A DNA stretch of 11,034 bases from Candidatus Saccharimonadota bacterium (GTDB taxonomy: Bacteria > Patescibacteriota > Saccharimonadia > Saccharimonadales > SLHW01). The DNA lies in NCBI GenBank assembly GCA_007132685.1, contig SLOC01000034.1:1-11034 (forward strand). The letters run 5' to 3'. A program made the translations under genes and the position numbers. Shown piece after piece: positions 5,381 to 11,020 of this stretch (its first letter is position 1; the number at the start of each line of letters is the position of its first letter). The notes below the pieces were generated by a model. That model was not told the DNA's origin. It was given only the letters and a program-made list of their open reading frames with translations, and searched no databases.

Positions 5381-5602
5381 CTACTTAACTTCTTTGGCAA
5401 TAGCACCGTCAATCTTAAGTTCGCCATTCTTTTTGAGTGTGCGTATAGCTTGGGTGCTGAGGCGCATTTTTACCTTTTTACCATCAACCACAAGGGTTTT
5501 CTGTTGCAGATTTGGCTTCCATACTTTTTTCGTATGGCGCTGTGAGAAGCTCACACTGTTGCCAAACTGCTTGGATTTACCGGTTGCGTCACATTTATGC
5601 AT
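5381..5602 (-). CDS. rpmB: 50S ribosomal protein L28
   Basis: The 73-residue basic protein reads MHKCDATGKSKQFGNSVSFS followed by RHTKKVWKPNLQ and MRLSTQAIRTLKKNG, the L28 pattern of an N-terminal C-xx-TGK-GN motif, the basic PNLQ segment and the LRVS-like strand. Length is normal. L28 is a late-assembly large-subunit protein. It is alone, with its own promoter (TTGAAT...TACACT) and a leader of about 25 bases holding a modest GAAAGAGA ribosome binding site. The stop is TAG. Confidence 0.95.
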   Translation of the reverse strand: MHKCDATGKSKQFGNSVSFSQRHTKKVWKPNLQQKTLVVDGKKVKMRLSTQAIRTLKKNGELKIDGAIAKEVK

Positions 5603-5633
5603 ATATAATCTCTTTCGTTAGACTCGATTGCCT

Positions 5634-5662
5634 AGTGTACCTGATGTAGTGGGATTATTCAA
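5634..5662 (-). promoter_or_regulatory. rpmB promoter
   Basis: TTGAAT (5662-5657) and TACACT (5639-5634) on the minus strand are 17 bases apart, with predicted start near 5627. Unlike the other TACACT boxes here, it gives a normal leader with a ribosome binding site. A 6-bp hairpin (5666-5671 with 5676-5681) without a T tract just upstream is a weak candidate for ending the previous unit. Confidence 0.6.
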
Positions 5663-5693
5663 GGAGTATTTAAGCAAATACCGTTTGTAATTA

Positions 5694-6332
5694 TCAAGAC
5701 TGGGGTTCAAGAACAATTAGCTGCTTGCTCTCTGGTAGAGCTGCGTTCGGCTTAAGCTTAAATTTATCCGTCGTATCTGTTGGCTCCATGGACAATACTT
5801 TAAGCGCTTCATCTAGAGGTTGTTGCGGAACCTCATAGTTAACCCCTTTGATATCATAGTGTGTTGGAATAATGATTTTGGGGTCAATCTTTTTCGCTAG
5901 TTTCGTTGCTCCAATCGGGTCAAGCGTATACCCATTACCACCTACTGGAATTATCAAAATATCAATAGTGCCAAGCTCCTCAAGTTTTTCTTCCGACAGA
6001 TCAGGATAAATATGGCCAAGCACGGCAACACGTATATCACCTATAGCTAGCCTATAAATTACAGCCTTTTCGCCAGATTCATCAGTGTGAGCTTGGGCGG
6101 GAATGCCTAAAATAGACACCTGAGAAAGCTCGTACTCGCCTGGCATATCGATAAATGTGCGCGCATTCTTGATAACGTCATCGCTGATTAAATTGGGATT
6201 GGTAAACAATGCAATGTTGTCTTTTTTGGTCACTGGTTTTTTGCCAAGCGCCTTTAGGTTATCATCGATGACTACTGTTGCTTCTTTGGTATTGATGCGC
6301 ACGCAATTAGCACCGTAAAACTGAATATCCAT
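5694..6332 (-). CDS. Metallo-beta-lactamase-fold protein, UlaG-like (COG2220), lacking the HxHxDH motif
   Basis: The 212-residue protein aligns by eye with the UlaG-like MBL hydrolases common in CPR genomes: MDIQFYGANCVRI, TVVIDDN, DMPGEYE (62-68), IPVGG (128-132) and IIIPTHYD (154-160). Where active members carry a histidine-rich loop such as SHDHEDH this one reads ALFTNPNLISDD (about 41-52) with no histidines, and the later metal region reads LGHIYPDLSEE. H107 and H158 remain. It is therefore probably a non-catalytic or strongly altered member. Its Shine-Dalgarno GAGGAG lies within the last codons of the upstream regulator and only three bases separate the genes, so translation is coupled. 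The stop TGA is immediately followed by an in-frame TAA. Confidence 0.82.
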   Translation of the reverse strand: MDIQFYGANCVRINTKEATVVIDDNLKALGKKPVTKKDNIALFTNPNLISDDVIKNARTFIDMPGEYELSQVSILGIPAQAHTDESGEKAVIYRLAIGDIRVAVLGHIYPDLSEEKLEELGTIDILIIPVGGNGYTLDPIGATKLAKKIDPKIIIPTHYDIKGVNYEVPQQPLDEALKVLSMEPTDTTDKFKLKPNAALPESKQLIVLEPQS

Positions 6333-6335
6333 AAA

Positions 6336-6977
6336 CTATTTCTCCTCTTTGGTTTTTGCCTTAACTTCTTCTGTGGATTCATCCTTGCTGCTGCCAGATA
6401 AGCGATTGTTCTTATCAATGAGTGTCTGCTTTTTTGCGGCAAGTGCTAATAAAATAAACCGATCATTCACTTGCTCACGATAAGCAAAATCTTTTGGCGT
6501 CATAACTGCGAAGCGAATATCTTTGCCTTCTTTCTCCTCCAGTTCGGTGATGTATTTTTCGAGCTGAGTTTGATTTATGTCGCCGACAATAAGCAGGTCA
6601 ACGCCGCTAGATTCATCACGAGTGAATTGCCCCGTAAAAAATGCGAGCTCAACATTGCCAAGCTTTTTTAGTCGAGCTTCGCTGGATAGGTCGTCTCCGG
6701 TCACTGATTTGTTAACTACTCTATCTGAACCGAATATCTGTGCCAACGGATCGTAATATTCAAACTTTTGATTAACTTCATAGTATAGCTTGTTGTTTTG
6801 CGTGTCTGAGGAAATAATGCCAATACTAAGAAGGTTGGATAGCTCTCGACGCACCGAGTTAATTTGCTCATCTATTTTACGAGTTATTTCACGAACATAA
6901 AAAGACCGGTTAGGATTGCCATAAAACAGGTGCAGTAACTTGACACGCGTCTTAGAACCAAATAGCTGCTCTACCAC
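6336..6977 (-). CDS. Winged-helix regulator with degenerate nucleotidyltransferase-like domain
   Basis: The 213-residue product starts at GTG behind a strong AGGAGGT. Residues about 1-70 form a winged helix (VEQLFGSKTRVKLLHLF, FYVREITRKIDEQINSVRRELSNLLSIGII), an ArsR/MarR-like DNA-binding fold. Residues about 105-190 resemble a minimal nucleotidyltransferase fold, VELAFFTGQFTRDESSGVDLLIVGD, where the catalytic GS is replaced by GQ and only one aspartate of the DxD is obvious, so it is likely inactive. The lysine/glutamate-rich C terminus looks disordered. This architecture is frequent in CPR bacteria, but its targets are not known to me. It is co-transcribed with the MBL-fold gene, and a 34-codon ORF overlaps its start. 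Confidence 0.82.
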   Translation of the reverse strand: MVEQLFGSKTRVKLLHLFYGNPNRSFYVREITRKIDEQINSVRRELSNLLSIGIISSDTQNNKLYYEVNQKFEYYDPLAQIFGSDRVVNKSVTGDDLSSEARLKKLGNVELAFFTGQFTRDESSGVDLLIVGDINQTQLEKYITELEEKEGKDIRFAVMTPKDFAYREQVNDRFILLALAAKKQTLIDKNNRLSGSSKDESTEEVKAKTKEEK

Positions 6978-7075
6978 CTTATACCTCCTAGAATACGCTG
7001 AAAATCAATCGAATAAGTAGTTTGGTTGATTTTCATATCATCACGTAGAGATTGCTGCTGATTTACTCCTGTCAT
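6971..7075 (-). CDS. 34-residue leaderless ORF overlapping the regulator start
   Basis: ATG at 7075 opens a frame reading MTGVNQQQSLRDDMKINQTT and ending GGIRW before TAG at 6973-6971. The A of the ATG is the exact predicted transcription start from TGCTATACT. The Shine-Dalgarno AGGAGG of the regulator lies within its last codons, and its stop overlaps the regulator GTG region by seven bases in another frame. It may be a short coupling or leader peptide that delivers ribosomes to the regulator. The product itself resembles nothing I recognise. Alternatively its codons were once the N terminus of the regulator. Confidence 0.45.
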   Translation of the reverse strand: MTGVNQQQSLRDDMKINQTTYSIDFQRILGGIRW

Positions 7076-7081
7076 GGTCTT

Positions 7082-7090
7082 AGTATAGCA
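7082..7090 (-). promoter_or_regulatory. Extended -10 promoter element of the regulator-MBL operon
   Basis: TGCTATACT on the minus strand is an extended -10 box. Counting seven bases from its end gives a start at 7075, the A of an ATG. The -35 region is not recognisable, as is common for extended -10 promoters. Confidence 0.6.
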
Positions 7091-7107
7091 GAGGTGGGTA
7101 CAGAAAT

Positions 7108-8016
7108 TTAGTTTTGATTCAAGAACGTACACATTTTATGTTGGACCTGCTCATAGCTTGAGCACCAATTGATATCTTGACTTCTCTTAAACCAGGTGTG
7201 CTGTCGTTTGGCCAGTTGGCGAGTCGATTGAATGATGCGTTGCTTGGTTTGTTCAAGTGTCTGGTCACCGTCAAGAAAATCACGCCATTCTATGTAACCA
7301 ATCCCCTTCAACCCCTCACACTCCCAGCCGTACTTTTCGCACAATTTACGCACCTCTGTTTCTAGACCACTCCTGATCATCTGATTAACTCGCTGCTTTA
7401 TAGCGCTTTCTAGCTGTTGCTTGGGGATTTTGACACCTAAAACGAGAGTGTTTGGTCGGAGCGGCCGCCTTTGGGGTACAGCACCGTTGGTTTCGAGTAA
7501 GCGTATAATGCGGCGCTTGTTGCGGACATCAATGATTGAGGTATTGAGATTTCTGCCCGTTGCCTCTTTAAGCAGCTCGTCTATTGTCATAGCATTGTAG
7601 CGCTCACGCTCCTTAGAAGAACCCTTCCGGCTGAAGCTGTAATCATACAAAATGCTGTCGACATAAAGGCCAGTGCCGCCAACTAACAAGGGTAGCTTCC
7701 CTCGACTGGCAATATCTTTAATCGCTGTCTTGGCGCTGCGCTGAAACTCAACTGCAGTGAAATCTTCGCACGGTTCAACGATATCAATAAGGTGATGCCC
7801 CACTGATTGCCTGTCGCCTGCTGAAGGTTTAGCTGTACCGATGTCGAGCTGCTTCCGAACCGTCCAGGAGTCAGCCGCAATTATTTCGGCATTGAATTCT
7901 TTAGCTAGTTGCATCGCTATAGCTGATTTACCGGATGCGGTCTGACCGACGATTGCCACAAGTGGAGTTTGCGACATATTTGACATCTTATAACTGTTAC
8001 TTGATTTTTTATTCAT
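7108..8016 (-). CDS. miaA: tRNA dimethylallyltransferase
   Basis: MiaA transfers a dimethylallyl group to N6 of A37 in tRNAs reading UNN codons. The protein (302 residues from this start) carries the P-loop GQTASGKS at about 24-31, the DS motif followed by LDIGTAKPS (usually DSMQVYRGLDIGTAKP, here DSWTVRKQ), HHLIDIVEP, LLVGGTGLYV, the RNKRRIIRLLE region and KGIGYIEW. Family length is about 290-316. The start is uncertain: ATG 8016 lies seven bases after the upstream stop and is followed by A-rich codons. ATG 7986 or 7977 (MSQTPLVAIVG) would give the most typical N terminus, and GTG 8031 would overlap the upstream gene. None has a clear Shine-Dalgarno. It is the last gene of the thrS operon. 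The MQVY-to-WTVR change beside the DS motif is unusual. Confidence 0.93.
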   Translation of the reverse strand: MNKKSSNSYKMSNMSQTPLVAIVGQTASGKSAIAMQLAKEFNAEIIAADSWTVRKQLDIGTAKPSAGDRQSVGHHLIDIVEPCEDFTAVEFQRSAKTAIKDIASRGKLPLLVGGTGLYVDSILYDYSFSRKGSSKERERYNAMTIDELLKEATGRNLNTSIIDVRNKRRIIRLLETNGAVPQRRPLRPNTLVLGVKIPKQQLESAIKQRVNQMIRSGLETEVRKLCEKYGWECEGLKGIGYIEWRDFLDGDQTLEQTKQRIIQSTRQLAKRQHTWFKRSQDINWCSSYEQVQHKMCTFLNQN

Positions 8017-8023
8017 GGGCCAA

Positions 8024-8542
8024 TTAACCACTTTTAAACTTTTCTGGTCGCCACAACAAACTATCTACGTCTACTCGATAATCATCTGATATTTTTACTC
8101 CTTCGGCAGACAAATGACGAGCGTGTGCACGTCTGCCGCCAGGATAACCACGAGCAAGGTTACCCTGCTTATTCACTACTCTATGCCACGGCAGTTCACA
8201 GGAGGGACAAAGCACATCGGCCTGCCTTATGGCACAGCCACGAACCCTGCCGATGCTTTTGGCGGACTGCTTCGTTGCAGCCTCCGCTGCTCCTTTGTCG
8301 TATGCTTTATACGACTCGGTTTGCTGCTCGGCTACGCCTTGCATTCCATCCAAATTTGTCCCTCCTGTCACTCCGCAAGAAGGTAGACCAATGCATGGAG
8401 CCCAGTGGGCAATCCCGCCAACCATACGAGCAGCACGGGGGTTACCACAAAGTGCTGCGATTTGCCCGTAAGTCATCACCCTGCCACGCGGTATCAGTGC
8501 AACGAGGTTATAAACTTCTGTGCGGAAATCATTTGAACCCAT
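8024..8542 (-). CDS. Alkyltransferase-like DNA repair protein (MGMT family, PWHRV type) with an internal insertion
   Basis: The 172-residue protein has the DNA-binding half of O6-alkylguanine methyltransferase: FRTEVYNLVALIPRGRVMTYGQIAALCGNP with the base-flipping tyrosine Y25 and the arginine finger R39 in ARMVGG. The active-site PCHRV is PWHRV (W119), the mark of alkyltransferase-like proteins, which bind alkylated guanine and recruit excision repair rather than repairing it themselves. Family members are usually about 100 residues. Here about 65 extra residues (about 50-116), with cysteines C50, C56, C103, C112 and C115, separate GGIAHW from LPWHRVV. The underlying DNA holds a 14-bp inverted repeat, so this is probably a mobile or palindromic element read through in frame. 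The gene starts five bases after thrS and is followed by miaA. Confidence 0.85.
   Translation of the reverse strand: MGSNDFRTEVYNLVALIPRGRVMTYGQIAALCGNPRAARMVGGIAHWAPCIGLPSCGVTGGTNLDGMQGVAEQQTESYKAYDKGAAEAATKQSAKSIGRVRGCAIRQADVLCPSCELPWHRVVNKQGNLARGYPGGRRAHARHLSAEGVKISDDYRVDVDSLLWRPEKFKSG
8198..8368. repeat. 171-bp segment bounded by perfect 14-bp inverted repeats, inside the alkyltransferase-like gene
   Basis: ACAGGAGGGACAAA at 8198-8211 recurs in inverted orientation as TTTGTCCCTCCTGT at 8355-8368, with no mismatch. The segment corresponds closely to the residues absent from ordinary family members. It holds a further 7-bp hairpin GTCGTAT/ATACGAC at 8297-8315 and remains open in the host frame. 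No target-site duplication is obvious at its edges. The arrangement recalls Rickettsia palindromic elements, which insert in frame into genes; identity with any known element is not claimed. Confidence 0.65.
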
Positions 8543-8547
8543 GTCGA

Positions 8548-10425
8548 CTACAGAGAGGTTTTATTGACTCGACTCTTCGCTTCGTGTGCCACAGTCTTGA
8601 GAAAATCGTCTATAGAATGTGAGTCATGAGGTGACTGCACCTCCATATCATTGCGAACCCGAGGAGTAACTTTGCTAGACGCGATCTCTTTTTCACCGAT
8701 TACTACCGTATATGGTACCTTCATCAGCTCAGCGTTTCGGATTTTCTTACCAACTGATTCGTTACTATTATCGACAAAACTTCGCAGCCCAAGCTCTTTC
8801 ACCTGCGCTTGCATACTATCGGCGAATGCGACCGTCGCCTCTTCCTGATTAACTGTAATGATTCGAATCTGTTCTGGCGCCAACCATACGGGGAACTTAC
8901 CGCCAGTATGTTCGATATATACACTCAGAAATCGCTCGATTGACCCAAGAAGCGCGCAGTGAATCATTACCGGTCGATGGCTTGCACTATCCTCAGCTGT
9001 ATACTCCAGCTCAAACCTTTCTGGTTGTACGAAATCTAGCTGTACCGTAGCCACCTGTGTCTGACGTCCTATCGCGTCAGTAGCGATAAAGTCAATCTTC
9101 GGGCCATAAAATGCTGCTTCGCCTTCATCTACTTCGTATTCTAAGTCATTCTTCTTAGCTAATGCTTCTAGGATGTTCTGAGCATCGTCCCATAGTTGCG
9201 TATCGCCAAGGTACCCCTCTCCACTATCTCTAAACGAAAGATGAACGCGGGCAATCTCCATACCTAAAGTAGCGTAGAGGTCTTTCACTGATTGAATTAG
9301 CTCGTGTACAGATTCATCTATTTGATCTTTGCGGCAAAATACGTGGCTATCATCCTGGGTAGCTGACCTGACGCGCTCCAAGCCATGAAGTTCTCCAGAC
9401 TTTTCATCTCGATAAACTGTGGTTGTCTCCATAAATTTTATCGGTAGGTCTCGGTAGCTTCTCTGTTGGCTGGCATATATCTGAGTGTGGTGCGGACAGT
9501 TCATCGGTTTTAGTACAAAATTATCAGATGTTTCCTGGCTTTCTACCAAGAACAATTCATCGCCGAACTTATCCCAGTGACCGGATCTGTTGTACAAGTC
9601 ACTCTTTGTTATATGGGGAATCCAAACCTTCTCAAAGCCGTATGCAGCCCTTAACTCCTGAGAGTACTTATTAAGCTCTTCCCGCAAGACTGTGCCTCGA
9701 GGAGTAAATAGTGGTAAGCCAGACCCGACCAAGCCTGAGAAGACAAACAAATCAAGCTCTTGACCGAGTTTGCGATGGTCTCGCTTTTTGGCTTCTTCAA
9801 GCATAGCAAGGTGTTGGCGCAGTTCTTTTTCGCTCGAAAATGCTACTCCATATAACCGCTGCATTTGCGGCTTGGTCTCATCACCCCGCCAATACGCCCC
9901 TGCTACACGCAAAAGCTTAAAGGCACCTGTCTTGCCAGTGGATTCCAGGTGAGGACCTCGGCACAAGTCGAAGAAATCACCATTTTGGTAAAAAGACACG
10001 TCCCCCACTTCTGCTTTGGTGCCGATCGAACCGGCCACCCCAGCTGGCAGACTTAACCCCATCACTGCCGGGTCAAGCTCACGCGCTAGGGTTGTGCCCT
10101 CTCTTTTTAGATCATGAAGCAGTTCTTGCTTGTACGGTTGCCGGTGTTTGGTTGCCCACTCTATCGCCTCATCGATAGGAAGCATCCTTTGCTCAAACGG
10201 CTGATTCTCGTCGATTATCTTTTGCATTTCAGCTTCGATTCTCGGGAAGTCATCTTCAGATATCTGCTTTTCACCGAGGTCAATATCATAATAAAAGCCG
10301 TGTTCTACTACCGGACCAACGCCAAATTTTACATCTGGCCATAGCCGCTGCACTGCACCTGCCATAATGTGAGCGAGCGAGTGTCGCATCGCATACAACT
10401 GATCAGATTGGTTGTCCTTTGTCAT
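8548..10425 (-). CDS. thrS: Threonyl-tRNA synthetase lacking the TGS domain
   Basis: ThrRS charges tRNA-Thr. The 625-residue protein begins directly at the editing domain: H15 and H19 (RHSLAHIMAGAVQRLW), with C155 and H159 in DLCRGPH, the site that hydrolyses mischarged Ser-tRNA. The N-terminal TGS domain of about 60 residues seen in E. coli is missing, while the editing domain is about 30 residues longer. The class II core includes C310 (PMNCPHH), H361 (DDSHVFC) and H489 (MIHCALLGS), the zinc ligands, and motif 2 around VYRDEKSGELHGLERVR. Motif 3 is near SIERFLSVYIEH. The C-terminal anticodon-binding domain starts near WLAPEQIRIITVN. The start ATG has AGGAG eight bases upstream. Expression is under a T-box leader, and the gene heads an operon with the alkyltransferase-like gene and miaA. 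Confidence 0.97.
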   Translation of the reverse strand: MTKDNQSDQLYAMRHSLAHIMAGAVQRLWPDVKFGVGPVVEHGFYYDIDLGEKQISEDDFPRIEAEMQKIIDENQPFEQRMLPIDEAIEWATKHRQPYKQELLHDLKREGTTLARELDPAVMGLSLPAGVAGSIGTKAEVGDVSFYQNGDFFDLCRGPHLESTGKTGAFKLLRVAGAYWRGDETKPQMQRLYGVAFSSEKELRQHLAMLEEAKKRDHRKLGQELDLFVFSGLVGSGLPLFTPRGTVLREELNKYSQELRAAYGFEKVWIPHITKSDLYNRSGHWDKFGDELFLVESQETSDNFVLKPMNCPHHTQIYASQQRSYRDLPIKFMETTTVYRDEKSGELHGLERVRSATQDDSHVFCRKDQIDESVHELIQSVKDLYATLGMEIARVHLSFRDSGEGYLGDTQLWDDAQNILEALAKKNDLEYEVDEGEAAFYGPKIDFIATDAIGRQTQVATVQLDFVQPERFELEYTAEDSASHRPVMIHCALLGSIERFLSVYIEHTGGKFPVWLAPEQIRIITVNQEEATVAFADSMQAQVKELGLRSFVDNSNESVGKKIRNAELMKVPYTVVIGEKEIASSKVTPRVRNDMEVQSPHDSHSIDDFLKTVAHEAKSRVNKTSL

Positions 10426-10450
10426 ACAGTACTCCTAGTTGTCGCTAAAT

Positions 10451-10488
10451 AAAAAACACATAAGATAATTCATATTTTACCTTATGTG
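10451..10488 (-). terminator. Regulated terminator of the thrS T-box leader
   Basis: CACATAAG (10488-10481) pairs with CTTATGTG (10464-10457), extended inward by GTAA/TTAT with one G-U, giving about 12 bp and an eight-base loop. TTTTTT follows on the minus strand (10456-10451). It lies between the antiterminator and the thrS ribosome binding site, so it stops transcription before thrS unless prevented. Confidence 0.88.
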
Positions 10489-10619
10489 CTATCGGGTCTG
10501 CTTTTGTCTTACCTAGCAGACGGTTCCACCGACCAGCGTTTACTCTTTAGCAGCACGTTTCGTACGTTCCACCTCTATGCCGACGAAGCTCCGTAGTTGG
10601 TGAGTCTACATCATCACTT
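10451..10619 (-). promoter_or_regulatory. T-box riboswitch in the thrS leader, compact Stem I
   Basis: T-box leaders sense uncharged tRNA and let transcription continue when it is present. The minus-strand leader has the T-box core GGTGGAACCG. The antiterminator is complete: TCGG (10532-10529) pairs with CCGA (10495-10492), TGGAACC (10528-10522) is the seven-base bulge whose TGGA would pair with a UCCA tRNA end, and GTCTGCT (10521-10515) pairs with AGCAGAC (10502-10496). The lower helix can extend by GCT/AGC past one bulged base, reaching toward the terminator. A terminator follows at 10451-10488. Near the 5' end the only clear hairpin is GTAG-ACTCACCAA-CTAC (10609-10593), whose loop holds ACC, a threonine codon followed by A. 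That resembles the ultrashort Stem I class of actinobacterial ileS leaders. Stem II was not resolved. Confidence 0.83.
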
Positions 10620-10625
10620 GTGATG

Positions 10626-10634
10626 ATTATAGCA
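10626..10634 (-). promoter_or_regulatory. thrS promoter, consensus extended -10
   Basis: TGCTATAAT on the minus strand is a perfect extended -10 box, predicting a start near 10619 and a leader of about 190 bases before the thrS ATG. The -35 region has no good match. Confidence 0.65.
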
Positions 10635-10674
10635 CTTTTTGGGTTTCATTATTATTTGCGTTAGCTCGAGAATT

Positions 10675-10710
10675 AAAAAAGTCGACTACTCTCGCAATAA
10701 TAGTCGACTT
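10675..10710 (-). terminator. Minus-strand terminator of a unit entering from the right
   Basis: A perfect 10-bp stem, AAGTCGACTA (10679-10688) and TAGTCGACTT (10701-10710), has a 12-base loop. Read on the minus strand it is followed by TTTTTT (10680-10675). On the plus strand the following sequence is CTTACT, a poor tract. It implies a minus-strand transcript coming from further right, although no gene is evident between here and the window edge. Confidence 0.7.
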
Positions 10711-10949
10711 CTTACTAAAACACCTTCCAAAACTTCACCGGTACTAACGATAATACCATACTAGCTGCATACTGCTAGTAATTAAATATTGTCATTATTA
10801 ACACGTTTTTGTGTATATATACCAGTGGACGGTGGATAAGTCAGCAGACGATCATTTTTTATGTTTTGACTATGGTGTTTTTGCATCTATTGTAGGCGCC
10901 ATAAAAGCATTCGATGATAAGAGGCTTTTTTACATATATAAATATAGTT

Positions 10950-10988
10950 GCCCCGTAAAATAAAGCCTTGACGGCTTTACCACGGGGC
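10950..10988. other. Two-part GC-rich hairpin
   Basis: GCCCCGT (10950-10956) pairs with ACGGGGC (10982-10988), and TAAAGCC (10961-10967) with GGCTTTA (10973-10979), separated by an asymmetric AAAA/CC internal loop and closed by a five-base loop. All 14 pairs are Watson-Crick. No T tract follows on either strand, so it is more likely an RNA structural element than a simple terminator. Confidence 0.55.
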
Positions 10989-10990
10989 AC

Positions 10991-11020
10991 TTCAAAATCT
11001 TTAAGTCATATACCTATAAT
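10991..11020 (+). promoter_or_regulatory. Possible promoter facing off the right edge
   Basis: TTCAAA (10991-10996) and a perfect TATAAT (11015-11020) are 18 bases apart, with a predicted start near 11027. The ATG at 11019 overlaps the -10 box and cannot belong to this transcript. The transcribed product lies outside the window. Confidence 0.35.

Noticed and set aside
5691..5696. Recoding of TGA as in Gracilibacteria/Absconditabacteria
   Set aside because: All genes are full length with no in-frame TGA, and the MBL-fold gene ends at TGA backed by TAA; the standard bacterial code fits.
8114..8622. Overlapping plus-strand open frames opposite the alkyltransferase-like gene
   Set aside because: They are antisense shadows of a clear minus-strand gene and its GC-rich insert, with no family resemblance or ribosome binding site.
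10832..10839. DnaA box TTATCCAC and AT-rich surroundings as a replication origin
   Set aside because: Only one box was found, with no cluster and no dnaA, dnaN or rpmH nearby.
10782..10886. 34-codon minus-strand frame in the right-hand gene-free region
   Set aside because: No Shine-Dalgarno, a poorly placed -10 box and a composition that looks random; it does not explain the terminator downstream.
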